A DNA stretch of 64,000 bases, taken from NCBI RefSeq assembly GCF_030410485.1, contig NZ_JAUHHC010000004.1, positions 248,001 through 312,000 of the forward strand, written 5' to 3'. Below are positions 45,414-55,523 of the stretch, piece by piece (within the stretch, counting starts at the first letter, position 1; the number at the start of each line of letters is the position of its first letter). The translations under genes were made by a program, and so were the position numbers. The notes under the pieces were generated by a model. It was not told the DNA's origin. It ran no database searches and worked only from the letters and a program-made list of their open reading frames with translations. This stretch comes from Roseateles violae (GTDB lineage Bacteria; Pseudomonadota; Gammaproteobacteria; Burkholderiales; Burkholderiaceae_C).

Positions 45414-46660
45414 TGTTCTTGACCCTTGCTCAGCGTGGACAGACCGCGCAGAAGATCGTCGCCGATGTCATCCGGATGTTCGAGTCCGACGGCCAGCCGT
45501 ACCAGGCCCTGGCCGATGCCGGCGGCCTGGCGCTGCGCCTCGCTCAGGCGGCCATGCGAGGTGGTGGCCGGGTGCGTGATTATCGACTTGGTGTCGCCCA
45601 GATTGGTAGCGATCGAGAGCACGCGGGTGCTGTCGATCACATGAAAGGCCGCCGCGCGCGCCGCCTCCGGCGTGTCGCCGCGCAGGTCGAAGGACACGAC
45701 CGGACCGCCCTGCCCACCCTGCTGGCGCATGGCCAGCGCGTGCTGCGGATGCGAGGCCAGTCCCGGGTAGTAGACGCGCGCCACCTCGGGCCGGGTCTCC
45801 AGCCATTGCGCGATCTTCAACGCGTTCTCGCAGTGCGCCTTCATGCGCAGGCCCAGGGTCTCCAGCCCCTTCAGCACGACCCAGGCATTGAAGGGCGCCA
45901 GGGTCATGCCGGCGGTGCGGATCACCGGGCCGAACACGTCCTTGATCAGCTTCTCGGGCCCGCACAGCGCACCGGCCATCACGCGGCCCTGGCCATCCAG
46001 GTACTTGGTGCCCGAGTGCATCACAAGGTCGGCACCCAGCGCGGCCGGTCGCTGCAAGGCTGGCGAGCAGAAGCTGTTGTCGACCACCAGCAGCGCGCCA
46101 TGGGCATGGGCCAGCTCGGCCAGCGCGGCGATGTCGCAGATATCGGTCAGCGGGTTGGTCGGCGTCTCGGCAAAGAAGAGCCGGGTCGTGGGCTTGATCG
46201 CCGCGCGCCACTCCTCCAGATCGGTCTGCGAGACGAACGCCGTCTCGACGCCGAACTTGGCGAACTCCTTGGCGAACAGATTGATGGTCGAGCCGAACAC
46301 CGAGCGCGAGCAGACCACATGGTCGCCGGCCTTCAGCAGGCCCATGATCAGCAGCAGGATGGCGCTCATGCCGGTGGCCGTCGCGACGGCGGCCTCGGTG
46401 CCTTCCATGGCCGCCAGGCGCTGCTCGAAGCTGCGCACGGTCGGGTTGCTGGTGCGCGAATAGGTGAAGTCCTCGGAGGCGGCAAAGCGCCGCGCCGAGA
46501 CCTCGGCATTCGGCTGCACATAGCCGCTGGTCAGGAACAGCGCCTCGGAGTTCTCGCCATGCTGGCTGGGCGCCAGCGCGCTGCGCACGGCCAGGGTCTC
46601 GGGGCGCAGGCCCTCGGGCAGCCGGGCGCGCTCGATGCGGTCTCGTTCGTCGTCGCTCAT
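45410..46660 (-). CDS. metZ: O-succinylhomoserine sulfhydrylase
   Basis: 416 aa Cys/Met-metabolism PLP enzyme. The PLP lysine is in [17 protein letters not shown] (about 212), the tyrosine in [16 protein letters not shown] (about 67). MetZ makes homocysteine from O-succinylhomoserine and sulfide. MetZ over MetB or CysA-type enzymes is supported by the position after purF, standard in betaproteobacteria. Three bp separate it from purF. Confidence 0.93.
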   Translation of the reverse strand: MSDDERDRIERARLPEGLRPETLAVRSALAPSQHGENSEALFLTSGYVQPNAEVSARRFAASEDFTYSRTSNPTVRSFEQRLAAMEGTEAAVATATGMSAILLLIMGLLKAGDHVVCSRSVFGSTINLFAKEFAKFGVETAFVSQTDLEEWRAAIKPTTRLFFAETPTNPLTDICDIAALAELAHAHGALLVVDNSFCSPALQRPAALGADLVMHSGTKYLDGQGRVMAGALCGPEKLIKDVFGPVIRTAGMTLAPFNAWVVLKGLETLGLRMKAHCENALKIAQWLETRPEVARVYYPGLASHPQHALAMRQQGGQGGPVVSFDLRGDTPEAARAAAFHVIDSTRVLSIATNLGDTKSIITHPATTSHGRLSEAQRQAAGIGQGLVRLAVGLEHPDDIGDDLLRGLSTLSKGQEQ

Positions 46661-46663
46661 TGG

Positions 46664-48184
46664 TCAGCCCTCGCCGCCGCTTTGCAGCGCCAGGCGCGTG
46701 CGCGCCGGCCCCTCTTCCTCTTCGGCGCCCTTGCCCTGGCTCTCGCGCTGTTCCTTCAGCGTCGCAAAGTCCTCGGCCGACACATCGCCGGTGATGTAGC
46801 GGCCATCGAAGCAGGAGGCCTCGAAGCCGTCCAGTCCGGGTCGCAAGGCGCCGACGACGCGCTTCATCGCATCGACATCCTGGTAGATCAGCGCATCGGC
46901 GCCGATGTACTGGCGGATCTCCTCGATCGAGCGGTTGTGCGCGATCAGTTCCTCGCTGGTCGGCATGTCGATGCCGTAGACATTGGGGAAGCGCACCGGC
47001 GGCGCGGCCGAGGCCAGATAGACCTTCTTGGCGCCGGCCTCACGGGCCATCTGCACGATCTCCTTCGAGGTCGTGCCGCGCACGATCGAGTCGTCGACCA
47101 GCAGCACATTGCGGTTCTTGAACTCGAGGCCGATCGCATTGAGCTTCTGGCGCACCGATTTCTTGCGCACGCCCTGGCCCGGCATGATGAAGGTGCGACC
47201 GACATAGCGGTTCTTCACGAAGCCCTCGCGATAGGGCTTGCCGATCTTGTGCGCGAGCTGCATCGCCGAGGGCCGGCTTGATTCGGGGATCGGGATCACC
47301 ACATCGATATCGCTGGGCGGCATGGTCGAGATCAGGCGCTGGGCCAGGGTCTCGCCCATGTTCAGGCGCGCCTGGTAGACCGAGATGCCGTCCATCACCG
47401 AGTCCGGCCGCGCCAGGTAGACGAACTCGAACATGCAGGGATTCAGGCTCGGGCTGTCGTTGCACTGCTGGGTGTGGACCTGGCCATTCATGTCGATGAA
47501 CAGCGCCTCGCCCGGCGCCACGTCGCGGACCAGCTTGTGGCCCGTGCCCTCCAGCGCGACGCTTTCGCTGGCCACCATGAACTCGCCGTTGTCGGCCTGG
47601 CCGAAGCACAGCGGCCGGATGCCGAAGGGATCGCGGAAGGCCAGCAGGCCATGGCCGGCGATCAGCGCGATCACCGCATACGAGCCCTTGATGCGCTTCT
47701 GCACCGCGGCGACGGCCTTGAACACCGCCTCCGGCGTCACCGGGACCTCGCGCGCCGCGCGCTCGAGTTCGTGAGCGACGACATTGATCAGCACCTCGGT
47801 ATCGCTCTCGGTGTTGATGTGACGGCGGTCGACGTCGAACAGCTCCTTCTTCAGCGCATGCGCATTGGTCAGATTGCCGTTGTGCACCAGCACCAGGCCG
47901 AACGGCGCGTTGACATAGAAGGGTTGTGCCTCTTCCTCGCTATAGGCATTGCCGGCGGTCGGGTAGCGCACCTGGCCCAGGCCGATGCTGCCCGGCAGCG
48001 CGCGCATATTGCGGGTGCGGAACACATCGCGCACCATGCCGCGCGCCTTGTGCATGAAGCACTTGTTGCCCTGCATCGTGACGATGCCGGCGGCATCCTG
48101 GCCGCGGTGCTGCAGCAGCAGCAGCGCGTCGTAGATCAGCTGGTTGACCGGTTGCTTGGAAATCACACCGACGATGCCGCACAT
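46664..48184 (-). CDS. purF: amidophosphoribosyltransferase
   Basis: 506 aa. N-terminal glutamine amidotransferase with nucleophile C2 ([10 protein letters not shown]), followed by a phosphoribosyltransferase domain with the PRPP motif [18 protein letters not shown] (about 360-377). First committed step of purine synthesis, making phosphoribosylamine. Follows cvpA after 21 bp, as in many proteobacteria. Confidence 0.98.
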   Translation of the reverse strand: MCGIVGVISKQPVNQLIYDALLLLQHRGQDAAGIVTMQGNKCFMHKARGMVRDVFRTRNMRALPGSIGLGQVRYPTAGNAYSEEEAQPFYVNAPFGLVLVHNGNLTNAHALKKELFDVDRRHINTESDTEVLINVVAHELERAAREVPVTPEAVFKAVAAVQKRIKGSYAVIALIAGHGLLAFRDPFGIRPLCFGQADNGEFMVASESVALEGTGHKLVRDVAPGEALFIDMNGQVHTQQCNDSPSLNPCMFEFVYLARPDSVMDGISVYQARLNMGETLAQRLISTMPPSDIDVVIPIPESSRPSAMQLAHKIGKPYREGFVKNRYVGRTFIMPGQGVRKKSVRQKLNAIGLEFKNRNVLLVDDSIVRGTTSKEIVQMAREAGAKKVYLASAAPPVRFPNVYGIDMPTSEELIAHNRSIEEIRQYIGADALIYQDVDAMKRVVGALRPGLDGFEASCFDGRYITGDVSAEDFATLKEQRESQGKGAEEEEGPARTRLALQSGGEG

Positions 48185-48205
48185 GGCAGGAATCCTTCTT
48201 CAGTA

Positions 48206-48733
48206 CTACATGAGGCCGGGCTTGCGATCAGCCTCGGCCGGAATCAGTTTGACCACCGCGTCCGGCAGCACCGGCCGCAGACCCAGCAGCAGCTCCTGCA
48301 GCCAGGGCGCCAGCTGCGAGGCGGCCCAAGTCGGCGAGGCGACGGCCGGCGTCATGCTGACGACGACGACCAGCAGCAGGCAGACCAGCAGGCCGCGCAG
48401 CACGCCGAAACCGGCACCCAGCAGGCGGTCGATACCGCTCAGCGGCGTCGCGCGCAGCAGCGCGCGCAAAAGCTTGGCCGCCAGGCCCCAGATGATCAGG
48501 ATCAGGATGAAGGCCAGCACCAGGCCGGCCAGATGGACCAGGTTCGGCCCCAGGCGCTCGGCCGGCAGCCAGCCGCCGACGATGGGCGCCAGATAGGGAC
48601 AGCCGAAATAGGCGACGATCCAGCCGGCGATCGCCAACAGCTCGAACATCAGGCCGCGCCACAGGCCGAGCAGCACCGAGGCCGCGAGCAGGCCCGCCAG
48701 CACGAGGTCGACCCAGCTGATGGCCCAGTCCAT
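48206..48733 (-). CDS. cvpA: CvpA-family inner-membrane protein
   Basis: 175 aa from ATG 48733 (MDWAISWVDLVLAGLL). Four hydrophobic helices (about 7-25, 28-48, 65-85 and 103-125), with the glycine-rich GIDRLLGAGFGVLRG motif typical of CvpA (about 98). CvpA is required for colicin V production and envelope homeostasis, with unknown biochemistry. Five bp separate it from dedD; purF follows. Confidence 0.94.
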   Translation of the reverse strand: MDWAISWVDLVLAGLLAASVLLGLWRGLMFELLAIAGWIVAYFGCPYLAPIVGGWLPAERLGPNLVHLAGLVLAFILILIIWGLAAKLLRALLRATPLSGIDRLLGAGFGVLRGLLVCLLLVVVVSMTPAVASPTWAASQLAPWLQELLLGLRPVLPDAVVKLIPAEADRKPGLM

Positions 48734-48738
48734 AGGCG

Positions 48739-49566
48739 TCAGATCGTCAGCACCGCCGTCGACAGGCCGCCACCGCGCACCTTGGCCGCCACCTTGTCGG
48801 CCTCGTCGCGGCTGGCGAAGGGACCGACGCGCACGCGGATGCGCTTGCCGTCGGCCGTGTCGACCGCCTGGGTATAGGTCTTCAGGCCCATCCGTTCGAC
48901 CTTCGTCCGCGCCTCCTGCGCGGCCTTGCCATCGGCATAGGCACCGACCTGGACGATGAAGCGGGCGCCGGCCACGTCGCTGGCCTTCTTGTCGGCCGGC
49001 TTGCCGTCCAGCAGCGCCTGCACGCGGGCGGCCTCCTGGTGGCTGGCCTTCTCGGACTTTTCCGATTTCTCGACCGCCTTTTCCGCAACCGGCTTCTTCT
49101 CGATCGCCTTTTCGACCGGCTTCTCGACGGGCTTCTCGGCGACGGGCTTTTCCGCCACCGGCTTCTCGACGATCTTGTCGGCTGCCTTGTCCGCGGCCTG
49201 CTCGGTGATCACCGGGCGCGCCGGCGGCGCCGCCGGGCCATGCTCGGCGGCCGCCTCGGCGACGATCGTCGGGGCCGTCGGAGTCCTCGTGGGGCTGGTC
49301 GCGATTTGCGGCGCAGGCAGCGGCACCAGCGGCGGAGCCACGCCTTCCTTGCGCGGGATCTCGATCGGCAGGTCGACCGGAATAGGCCGCGGCTGGGTCT
49401 CGAAGACCAGGGGGAAGCCGATCACGCCGATGCCCACCAGCACCGCCGCGCCGATCAGCCGCCGGCGGGCGCGCAGGCGCAGCTGCTGCACCGCATCGGC
49501 CGAATCGGCCACCGGCTTGGCGGCGGGAGCGGCGGCACCGCGTTTGAAGAAGGACATCAGACCCAT
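48739..49566 (-). CDS. dedD: DedD-like SPOR-domain cell-division protein
   Basis: 275 aa. Short cytoplasmic N-terminus, one transmembrane helix (about 36-53, RLIGAAVLVGIGVIGFPLVF), a long Pro/Ala/Lys/Glu-rich periplasmic linker and a C-terminal SPOR domain (about 198-272, ARFIVQVGAYADGKAA). SPOR domains bind denuded septal peptidoglycan. The linker contains tandem VAEKP/VEKPV-type repeats at about 133-168. It sits between folC and cvpA, the conserved location for DedD. Confidence 0.93.
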   Translation of the reverse strand: MGLMSFFKRGAAAPAAKPVADSADAVQQLRLRARRRLIGAAVLVGIGVIGFPLVFETQPRPIPVDLPIEIPRKEGVAPPLVPLPAPQIATSPTRTPTAPTIVAEAAAEHGPAAPPARPVITEQAADKAADKIVEKPVAEKPVAEKPVEKPVEKAIEKKPVAEKAVEKSEKSEKASHQEAARVQALLDGKPADKKASDVAGARFIVQVGAYADGKAAQEARTKVERMGLKTYTQAVDTADGKRIRVRVGPFASRDEADKVAAKVRGGGLSTAVLTI

Positions 49567-49619
49567 GGCAGCGGTGAAGGGCAGCTCGTGCCGCGATTGG
49601 ATGATCTTGGGGTTGAGTG

Positions 49620-49646
49620 AAAAGGCCCGGCAATCAGGCCCGGGCC
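49620..49646 (-). terminator. terminator-like hairpin after folC
   Basis: Minus strand GGCCCGG, 9-nt loop, CCGGGCC, TTTTCAC, starting about 10 nt after the folC stop. It may only reduce read-through into dedD. Confidence 0.6.
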
Positions 49647-49656
49647 ACGACGATGA

Positions 49657-50970
49657 TCACTGCGATTTGGACGCCGCCGAATGCTGCAGCCGCGGCACGC
49701 CATTCTTCAGCACGCCACCCACGGTGTAGAAGGAGCCGAAGACCAGAATTCTATCAGCCGGGTCGGCCGCGGCAGCCGCTGCGGACAGCGCCGCCAGCGG
49801 CTCGGCATGCTGGTGGACCTGGACCGTCGGCGGCGTCTTCAGGGCCCCATCGGCACGCAGCACCTCGAAGCGCTCGGCCAGCGCCTGGGCGCTCGCCGCA
49901 CGCGGGATTTCCAGGTCGCAGAAATGCCAGGCATCGACCAGCGGCGCGATCTTCTGGAAGATCGCCGCCAGATCCTTGTCGGCCATCGCGCCGAACACCG
50001 CATGGGTGCGCGGGAAGAAGCCCATCTGGTCCAGGTTCTGCGCCAGCGCAGCAACCGCATGCGGGTTGTGCGCCACGTCCAGCACCAGGGCCGGCTGGCC
50101 CGGCACGACCTGGAAGCGCCCCGGCAACTCGACCAGGGCCAGGCCGGTGCGCACCGCCTGCGCGCTGATCGGCAGGCGCTGGTAGAGCGCCTCGAACACG
50201 GCCAGCACGCCGGCGGCATTGAGCAGCTGGTTGACGCCGCGCAGCGCCGGATAGGCCAGACCCGAGAAGCGCCGCTCGCGGCCGGCCCATTGCCATTGCT
50301 GGCGATCGCCACCGTAGCTGAAGTCGCGGCCGAGCTGGCGCAGGTCGGCGCCGATCGCGGCCGCATGGGCGGCGATCGAGGCCGGCGGCATCGGGTCGCT
50401 GACGACGACCGGCCGGCCCGGCCGCATGATGTGGGCCTTCTCCCGGCCGACCGATTCGCGGTCCGGTCCCAGGTATTCGGTGTGGTCGAGGTCGATGCTG
50501 GTGATCACGCTGCAGTCGGCGTCAACGCAATTGACCGCGTCGAGCCGTCCGCCCAGGCCCACCTCGAGGATCACCAGATCCAGCGGCTCCTGCGAAAGCC
50601 GGCGCATGATGGCCAGGGTCGTGAACTCGAAATAGCTCAAGGTCATCTCGCCGCGCGCCGCCTCGACCGCCTCGAAATGCGGCAGCAGCGACTCGGCCGC
50701 GACCGGCGCGCCGCCAACGCGGCAGCGTTCCTCGAAATGCACCAAATGCGGCTTGATGTAGAGGCCGACGCGGTAGCCGGCCTGCAGCGCGATAGCTTCC
50801 AGCATCGCGCAGGTCGAGCCCTTGCCATTGGTGCCGGCCACCATCACGACCGGCGTGTCGCCGAAGGCCAGGCCCAGGCGATCGCGCAGTGCGATCACGC
50901 GGTCCAGGGTCATGTCGATGGTCTTCGGGTGCAGGCGCTCGCAATGGGCGAGCCAGTCGTCTAGCGTCAT
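49657..50970 (-). CDS. folC: bifunctional tetrahydrofolate synthase/dihydrofolate synthase (folylpolyglutamate synthase)
   Basis: 437 aa Mur-ligase-type enzyme. ATP-binding loop VAGTNGKGSTCAMLE (about 45-59), metal/ligand segments SIDLDHTEYLG (about 163) and DVAHNPHA (about 290). Adds glutamate to dihydropteroate and folates. The region has the conserved accD-folC-dedD-cvpA-purF order. Confidence 0.97.
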   Translation of the reverse strand: MTLDDWLAHCERLHPKTIDMTLDRVIALRDRLGLAFGDTPVVMVAGTNGKGSTCAMLEAIALQAGYRVGLYIKPHLVHFEERCRVGGAPVAAESLLPHFEAVEAARGEMTLSYFEFTTLAIMRRLSQEPLDLVILEVGLGGRLDAVNCVDADCSVITSIDLDHTEYLGPDRESVGREKAHIMRPGRPVVVSDPMPPASIAAHAAAIGADLRQLGRDFSYGGDRQQWQWAGRERRFSGLAYPALRGVNQLLNAAGVLAVFEALYQRLPISAQAVRTGLALVELPGRFQVVPGQPALVLDVAHNPHAVAALAQNLDQMGFFPRTHAVFGAMADKDLAAIFQKIAPLVDAWHFCDLEIPRAASAQALAERFEVLRADGALKTPPTVQVHQHAEPLAALSAAAAAADPADRILVFGSFYTVGGVLKNGVPRLQHSAASKSQ

Positions 50971-50980
50971 ATCGGTTCCG

Positions 50981-51018
50981 CAAAAACAAGACGGCCAGAC
51001 CTTGCGGGCCTGGCCGTT
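50981..51018 (-). terminator. Rho-independent terminator after accD
   Basis: Minus strand ACGGCCAG (51010-51017), loop of 11 nt, CTGGCCGT (50991-50998), then CTTGTTTTTG. It lies between accD and folC. Confidence 0.75.
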
Positions 51019-51038
51019 CGGGTCTCAATCGCCGAAGC

Positions 51039-51911
51039 TCAGGCCACGGCGTCGGCGCTCTGCCGCTGCAGCATGGCCAGTTGGCGGGCAATCGTCTCGC
51101 GCAGCTGGCGGCGGTCGACGATCATGTCGACGGCCCCCTTCTCCAGCAGGAACTCGGCGCGCTGGAAGCCCGGCGGCAGCTTCTCGCGCACGGTGTTCTC
51201 GATCACGCGCGGGCCGGCAAAGCCGATCAGCGCCTTCGGCTCGGCAATGACCACGTCACCGACAAAGGCGAAGGAGGCCGACACGCCGCCCATGGTCGGG
51301 TCGGTCAGCACGCTGATATAGGGCAGCTTGGCCTTGGCCAGCTTGGTCAGCGCCGCATTGGTCTTGGCCATCTGCATCAGGCTTAAGAGGCCTTCCTGCA
51401 TGCGGGCGCCGCCGGTGGCGGTGAAGCAGATGAAGGGCGTCTTCTGCTCCAGCGCCGTTTCGACGCCGCGCACGAAGCGCTCGCCGACGACCGAGCCCAT
51501 CGAGCCGCCCATGAAGTCGAACTCGAAGCAGGCCGCGACGACCGGGATGCTCATCAAGGCGCCGCCGATGACGATCAAGGCATCGGTCTCGCCGGTGTTC
51601 TCCAGCGCTTCCTTGAGCCGGTCCGGGTACTTCTTGCTGTCCTTGAACTTCAGCGCGTCGACCGGCAGCACCTCCTGGCCGACCTCGTAACGGCCTTCGC
51701 CGTCGAGGAAGGCGTCCAGGCGCGCGCGCGCGCCGATGCGGTGGTGATGGCTGCACTTGGGGCAGACATTGACGTTCTGCTCCAGATCGGTCTTGTACAG
51801 CACCGTCTCGCAGGACGGGCACTTGATCCACAGGCCTTCCGGCACCGTGCGCCGGTCGTTGGGATCCTGTTGCTGCATCTTCGGCGGCAGCAGCTTTTCA
51901 AGCCAACTCAC
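51039..51911 (-). CDS. accD: acetyl-CoA carboxylase carboxyltransferase subunit beta
   Basis: 290 aa. N-terminal zinc ribbon CPSC...CPKC (about 34-56) and crotonase-like carboxyltransferase core with GGARMQEG (about 160) and GFAGPRVIE (about 235). Works with AccA to transfer carboxybiotin to acetyl-CoA in fatty-acid synthesis. It follows trpA after 28 bp. Confidence 0.98.
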   Translation of the reverse strand: MSWLEKLLPPKMQQQDPNDRRTVPEGLWIKCPSCETVLYKTDLEQNVNVCPKCSHHHRIGARARLDAFLDGEGRYEVGQEVLPVDALKFKDSKKYPDRLKEALENTGETDALIVIGGALMSIPVVAACFEFDFMGGSMGSVVGERFVRGVETALEQKTPFICFTATGGARMQEGLLSLMQMAKTNAALTKLAKAKLPYISVLTDPTMGGVSASFAFVGDVVIAEPKALIGFAGPRVIENTVREKLPPGFQRAEFLLEKGAVDMIVDRRQLRETIARQLAMLQRQSADAVA

Positions 51912-51939
51912 AAGCAGACTCCTTTATTCGATGGGCGCG

Positions 51940-52745
51940 CTACGCATCGAGCGCGGCGCGGATCTCGCGGATGAACTGGCCACCCGTCAAAGCGACATTA
52001 TCGCGTGACTGGACCTCCAGCAGTTCGACCAGGCGCGAACCGATGACGACGGCGTCCGCATGCTCGGCCACCGCGCGCGCCGTGGCCGCATCCCGGATGC
52101 CGAAACCGACGCCCACCGGCACGGTCACATGGCGGCGTATGCGCGGGATCGCCTCTCCAACGGCCGCGGTGTTCAGATGCCCGGCGCCGGTCACGCCCTT
52201 CAGCGAGACGTAGTAGACATAGCCGCTGGCCAACGCGCCGATGCGGGCCATGCGATCCTCGGTCGAGGTCGGCGCCAGCAGGAAGATCGGGTCGAGCTGC
52301 TGTGCCTTCAGCGCCGCGGCAAAGGCCTCGCATTCCTCGGGCGGGTAGTCGACGATCAGCACGCCATCGACGCCGGCGGCCTTGGCGTCGGCGACGAAGC
52401 GCTCGATGCCGTAGCGCTCGACCGGATTCGCATAGCCCATCAGCACGACCGGCGTGCGCTCGTCGTGTCGGCGGAACTCGGCCACATAGGCCAGCACCTG
52501 CGGCATGCCGATGCCTGCCTTCAGCGCCCGCTCGCCGGCGCGCTGGATCACCGGGCCGTCGGCCATCGGGTCCGAAAAAGGCACGCCCAGTTCGATCACG
52601 TCGGCGCCGGCTGCGGCCATGGCCAGCATCAGCTCGACGGTGGCTTGCGGGTGCGGGTCACCGGCGGTGACGAAGGGAATCAGCGCCTTGCGGTTTTCTG
52701 CCTTCAGGGCGGCGAAGGTGGCGGCTATCCGTCCAGTTACAGGGC

Positions 52746-52749
<4 letters not shown>
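51940..52749 (-). CDS. trpA: tryptophan synthase alpha chain
   Basis: 269 aa from GTG 52749, inside the trpB stop (GTGA overlap). TIM barrel; catalytic residues in [16 protein letters not shown] (about 47-62) and the flexible loop [10 protein letters not shown] (about 177). Cleaves indole-3-glycerol phosphate to indole. The frame is open far upstream but overlaps trpB; GTG 52749 gives the family N-terminus ([17 protein letters not shown]). Confidence 0.97.
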
Positions 52750-53993
<1,244 letters not shown>

Positions 53994-54006
53994 GGTCTTC
54001 GGATTC

Positions 54007-54651
54007 TCAGGTTTGCAGATCGGCGATGCGCGCGTCGGCTTCGCGCACGGCATCGCAGAACTGACGGATCAGGGCGGCGTCCTTCAGGCCCTTGGCCTCC
54101 TCGACGCCGGAGCTCACGTCAACGGCCCAGGGCCGTACCCGCAGAATCCCTTCGGCCACATTTCCGGCATGCAACCCACCAGACAAAACGACTGGAGAGT
54201 GCACGTTTCTTGGAATGAGGGACCAATCGAAGACCTTTCCGCCGCCGCCATAGCCGTCGACATGGGCGTCGAGCAGGATGGCCTGGGCGTTCGAATACTG
54301 TTGGACGAAGTCTAGCAAATCGAAGCCCGGCTCCATGCGCGCCGCGCGCAGAAAGGGCCGGCCGGGCCGCTCGCAGTCGGCCGGGCTCTCGTCGCCATGG
54401 AACTGGACCAGCATATTGGGCAATGCCGCCAGGCCCTCGGCCAGTTGCGCCTCGCTGGCGTTGACGAACAGGCCCACCGGCGTGACAAAGGGCGGCAGCC
54501 GCCGCGCCAGCTCGGCCGCGCGCTGGGGCGTCACATGGCGCGGGCTCTTCGCATAGAAGACGAAGCCGATCGCATCGGCACCGGCCGCAACGGCGGCGTC
54601 GACGTCGGCCTCGCGGGTCAGGCCGCAGATCTTGATACGGGTTCGGCTCAT
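54007..54651 (-). CDS. trpF: phosphoribosylanthranilate isomerase
   Basis: 214 aa from ATG 54651. TIM-barrel motifs [12 protein letters not shown] (about 6-17), [12 protein letters not shown], and [10 protein letters not shown] (about 160). Third step of tryptophan synthesis after anthranilate. Five bp separate it from truA, with trpB and trpA following. Confidence 0.97.
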   Translation of the reverse strand: MSRTRIKICGLTREADVDAAVAAGADAIGFVFYAKSPRHVTPQRAAELARRLPPFVTPVGLFVNASEAQLAEGLAALPNMLVQFHGDESPADCERPGRPFLRAARMEPGFDLLDFVQQYSNAQAILLDAHVDGYGGGGKVFDWSLIPRNVHSPVVLSGGLHAGNVAEGILRVRPWAVDVSSGVEEAKGLKDAALIRQFCDAVREADARIADLQT

Positions 54652-54656
54652 CGCGT

Positions 54657-55439
54657 TCACGGCAACCAGTCCAGCGCGGCAACGCGCTCGGGGATTCGAT
54701 GGCGCGCATCGTAGTACGGGCCGACGAAGTAGAGGCCGTCGGGGGCAAAGGTGGGCGCGGCGACCTTGCGGTCGCGCGCGTCGAGCACCTCGGCCAGCCA
54801 GTCCACCGAGCGCGTGCCGCTGCCGACGGCCAAGAGGCAGCCCATGATGTTGCGCACCATATGGTGCAGAAAGGCCGAGGCGTCGAACTCGAAGCGCCAG
54901 TAGGCGCCACGCCGGCTGATCTCGATCGCGCGCAATATCTTCACCGGCGAGGCAGCCTGGCATTCGGCCGAGCGGAAAGAGCTGAAGTCGTGTTCGCCGA
55001 GCAGCAGCGCCGCGGCCGCCTGCATGCGCTCGAGCTCGAGCGGGCGGAACACCCAACCGGCCGAGCCGCTTTCCAGCGCCGGCCGCACGGCCGACTCCAG
55101 CAGCAGATAGGCGTAGCGGCGGCCCTGGGCGCTGTTGCGGGCGTGAAAGTCGTCGCCCGGGAAGGCGCTCCACTGGATCGCGATATCGCTGGGCAGGTAA
55201 CGGTTGACGCCCCGCACCCAGGAGAACGGTTCGCGCTCGACCTCGCAGTCGAAATGGACGACCTGGTTGAGGCCATGCACGCCGGCGTCGGTGCGACCGG
55301 CGCACAGCGTGCGGATCTCGCGGTCGGCAAACTGGCCCAGCGCCCGCTCGAGCGCGTCCTGCACCGTGCGCCGATCCGGCTGGCTCTGCCAGCCGTGATA
55401 GGCCTGGCCGCGATAAGACACTCCCAGCGCAACGCGCAT
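54657..55439 (-). CDS. truA: tRNA pseudouridine(38-40) synthase
   Basis: 260 aa. Catalytic aspartate in LCAGRTDAGVHGLNQVV (about 45-60), with later conserved FLHHMVRNIMGCLL (about 195). Modifies uridines 38-40 in the anticodon stem. It lies between fimV and trpF, a conserved betaproteobacterial arrangement. Confidence 0.97.
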   Translation of the reverse strand: MRVALGVSYRGQAYHGWQSQPDRRTVQDALERALGQFADREIRTLCAGRTDAGVHGLNQVVHFDCEVEREPFSWVRGVNRYLPSDIAIQWSAFPGDDFHARNSAQGRRYAYLLLESAVRPALESGSAGWVFRPLELERMQAAAALLLGEHDFSSFRSAECQAASPVKILRAIEISRRGAYWRFEFDASAFLHHMVRNIMGCLLAVGSGTRSVDWLAEVLDARDRKVAAPTFAPDGLYFVGPYYDARHRIPERVAALDWLP

Positions 55440-55463
55440 CCGCCAACACTCCGCTCTAGCAAA

Positions 55464-55492
55464 TGAAAAAAGGCGCCCGTGGCGGGCGCCTT
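55464..55492 (-). terminator. Rho-independent terminator after fimV
   Basis: Minus strand GGCGCCCG, loop CCA, CGGGCGCC, TTTTTT. It lies between the fimV stop and the truA start. Confidence 0.9.
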
Positions 55493-55523
55493 CTGGACAG
55501 GCTTCGATTATCGGCGCTTCTGC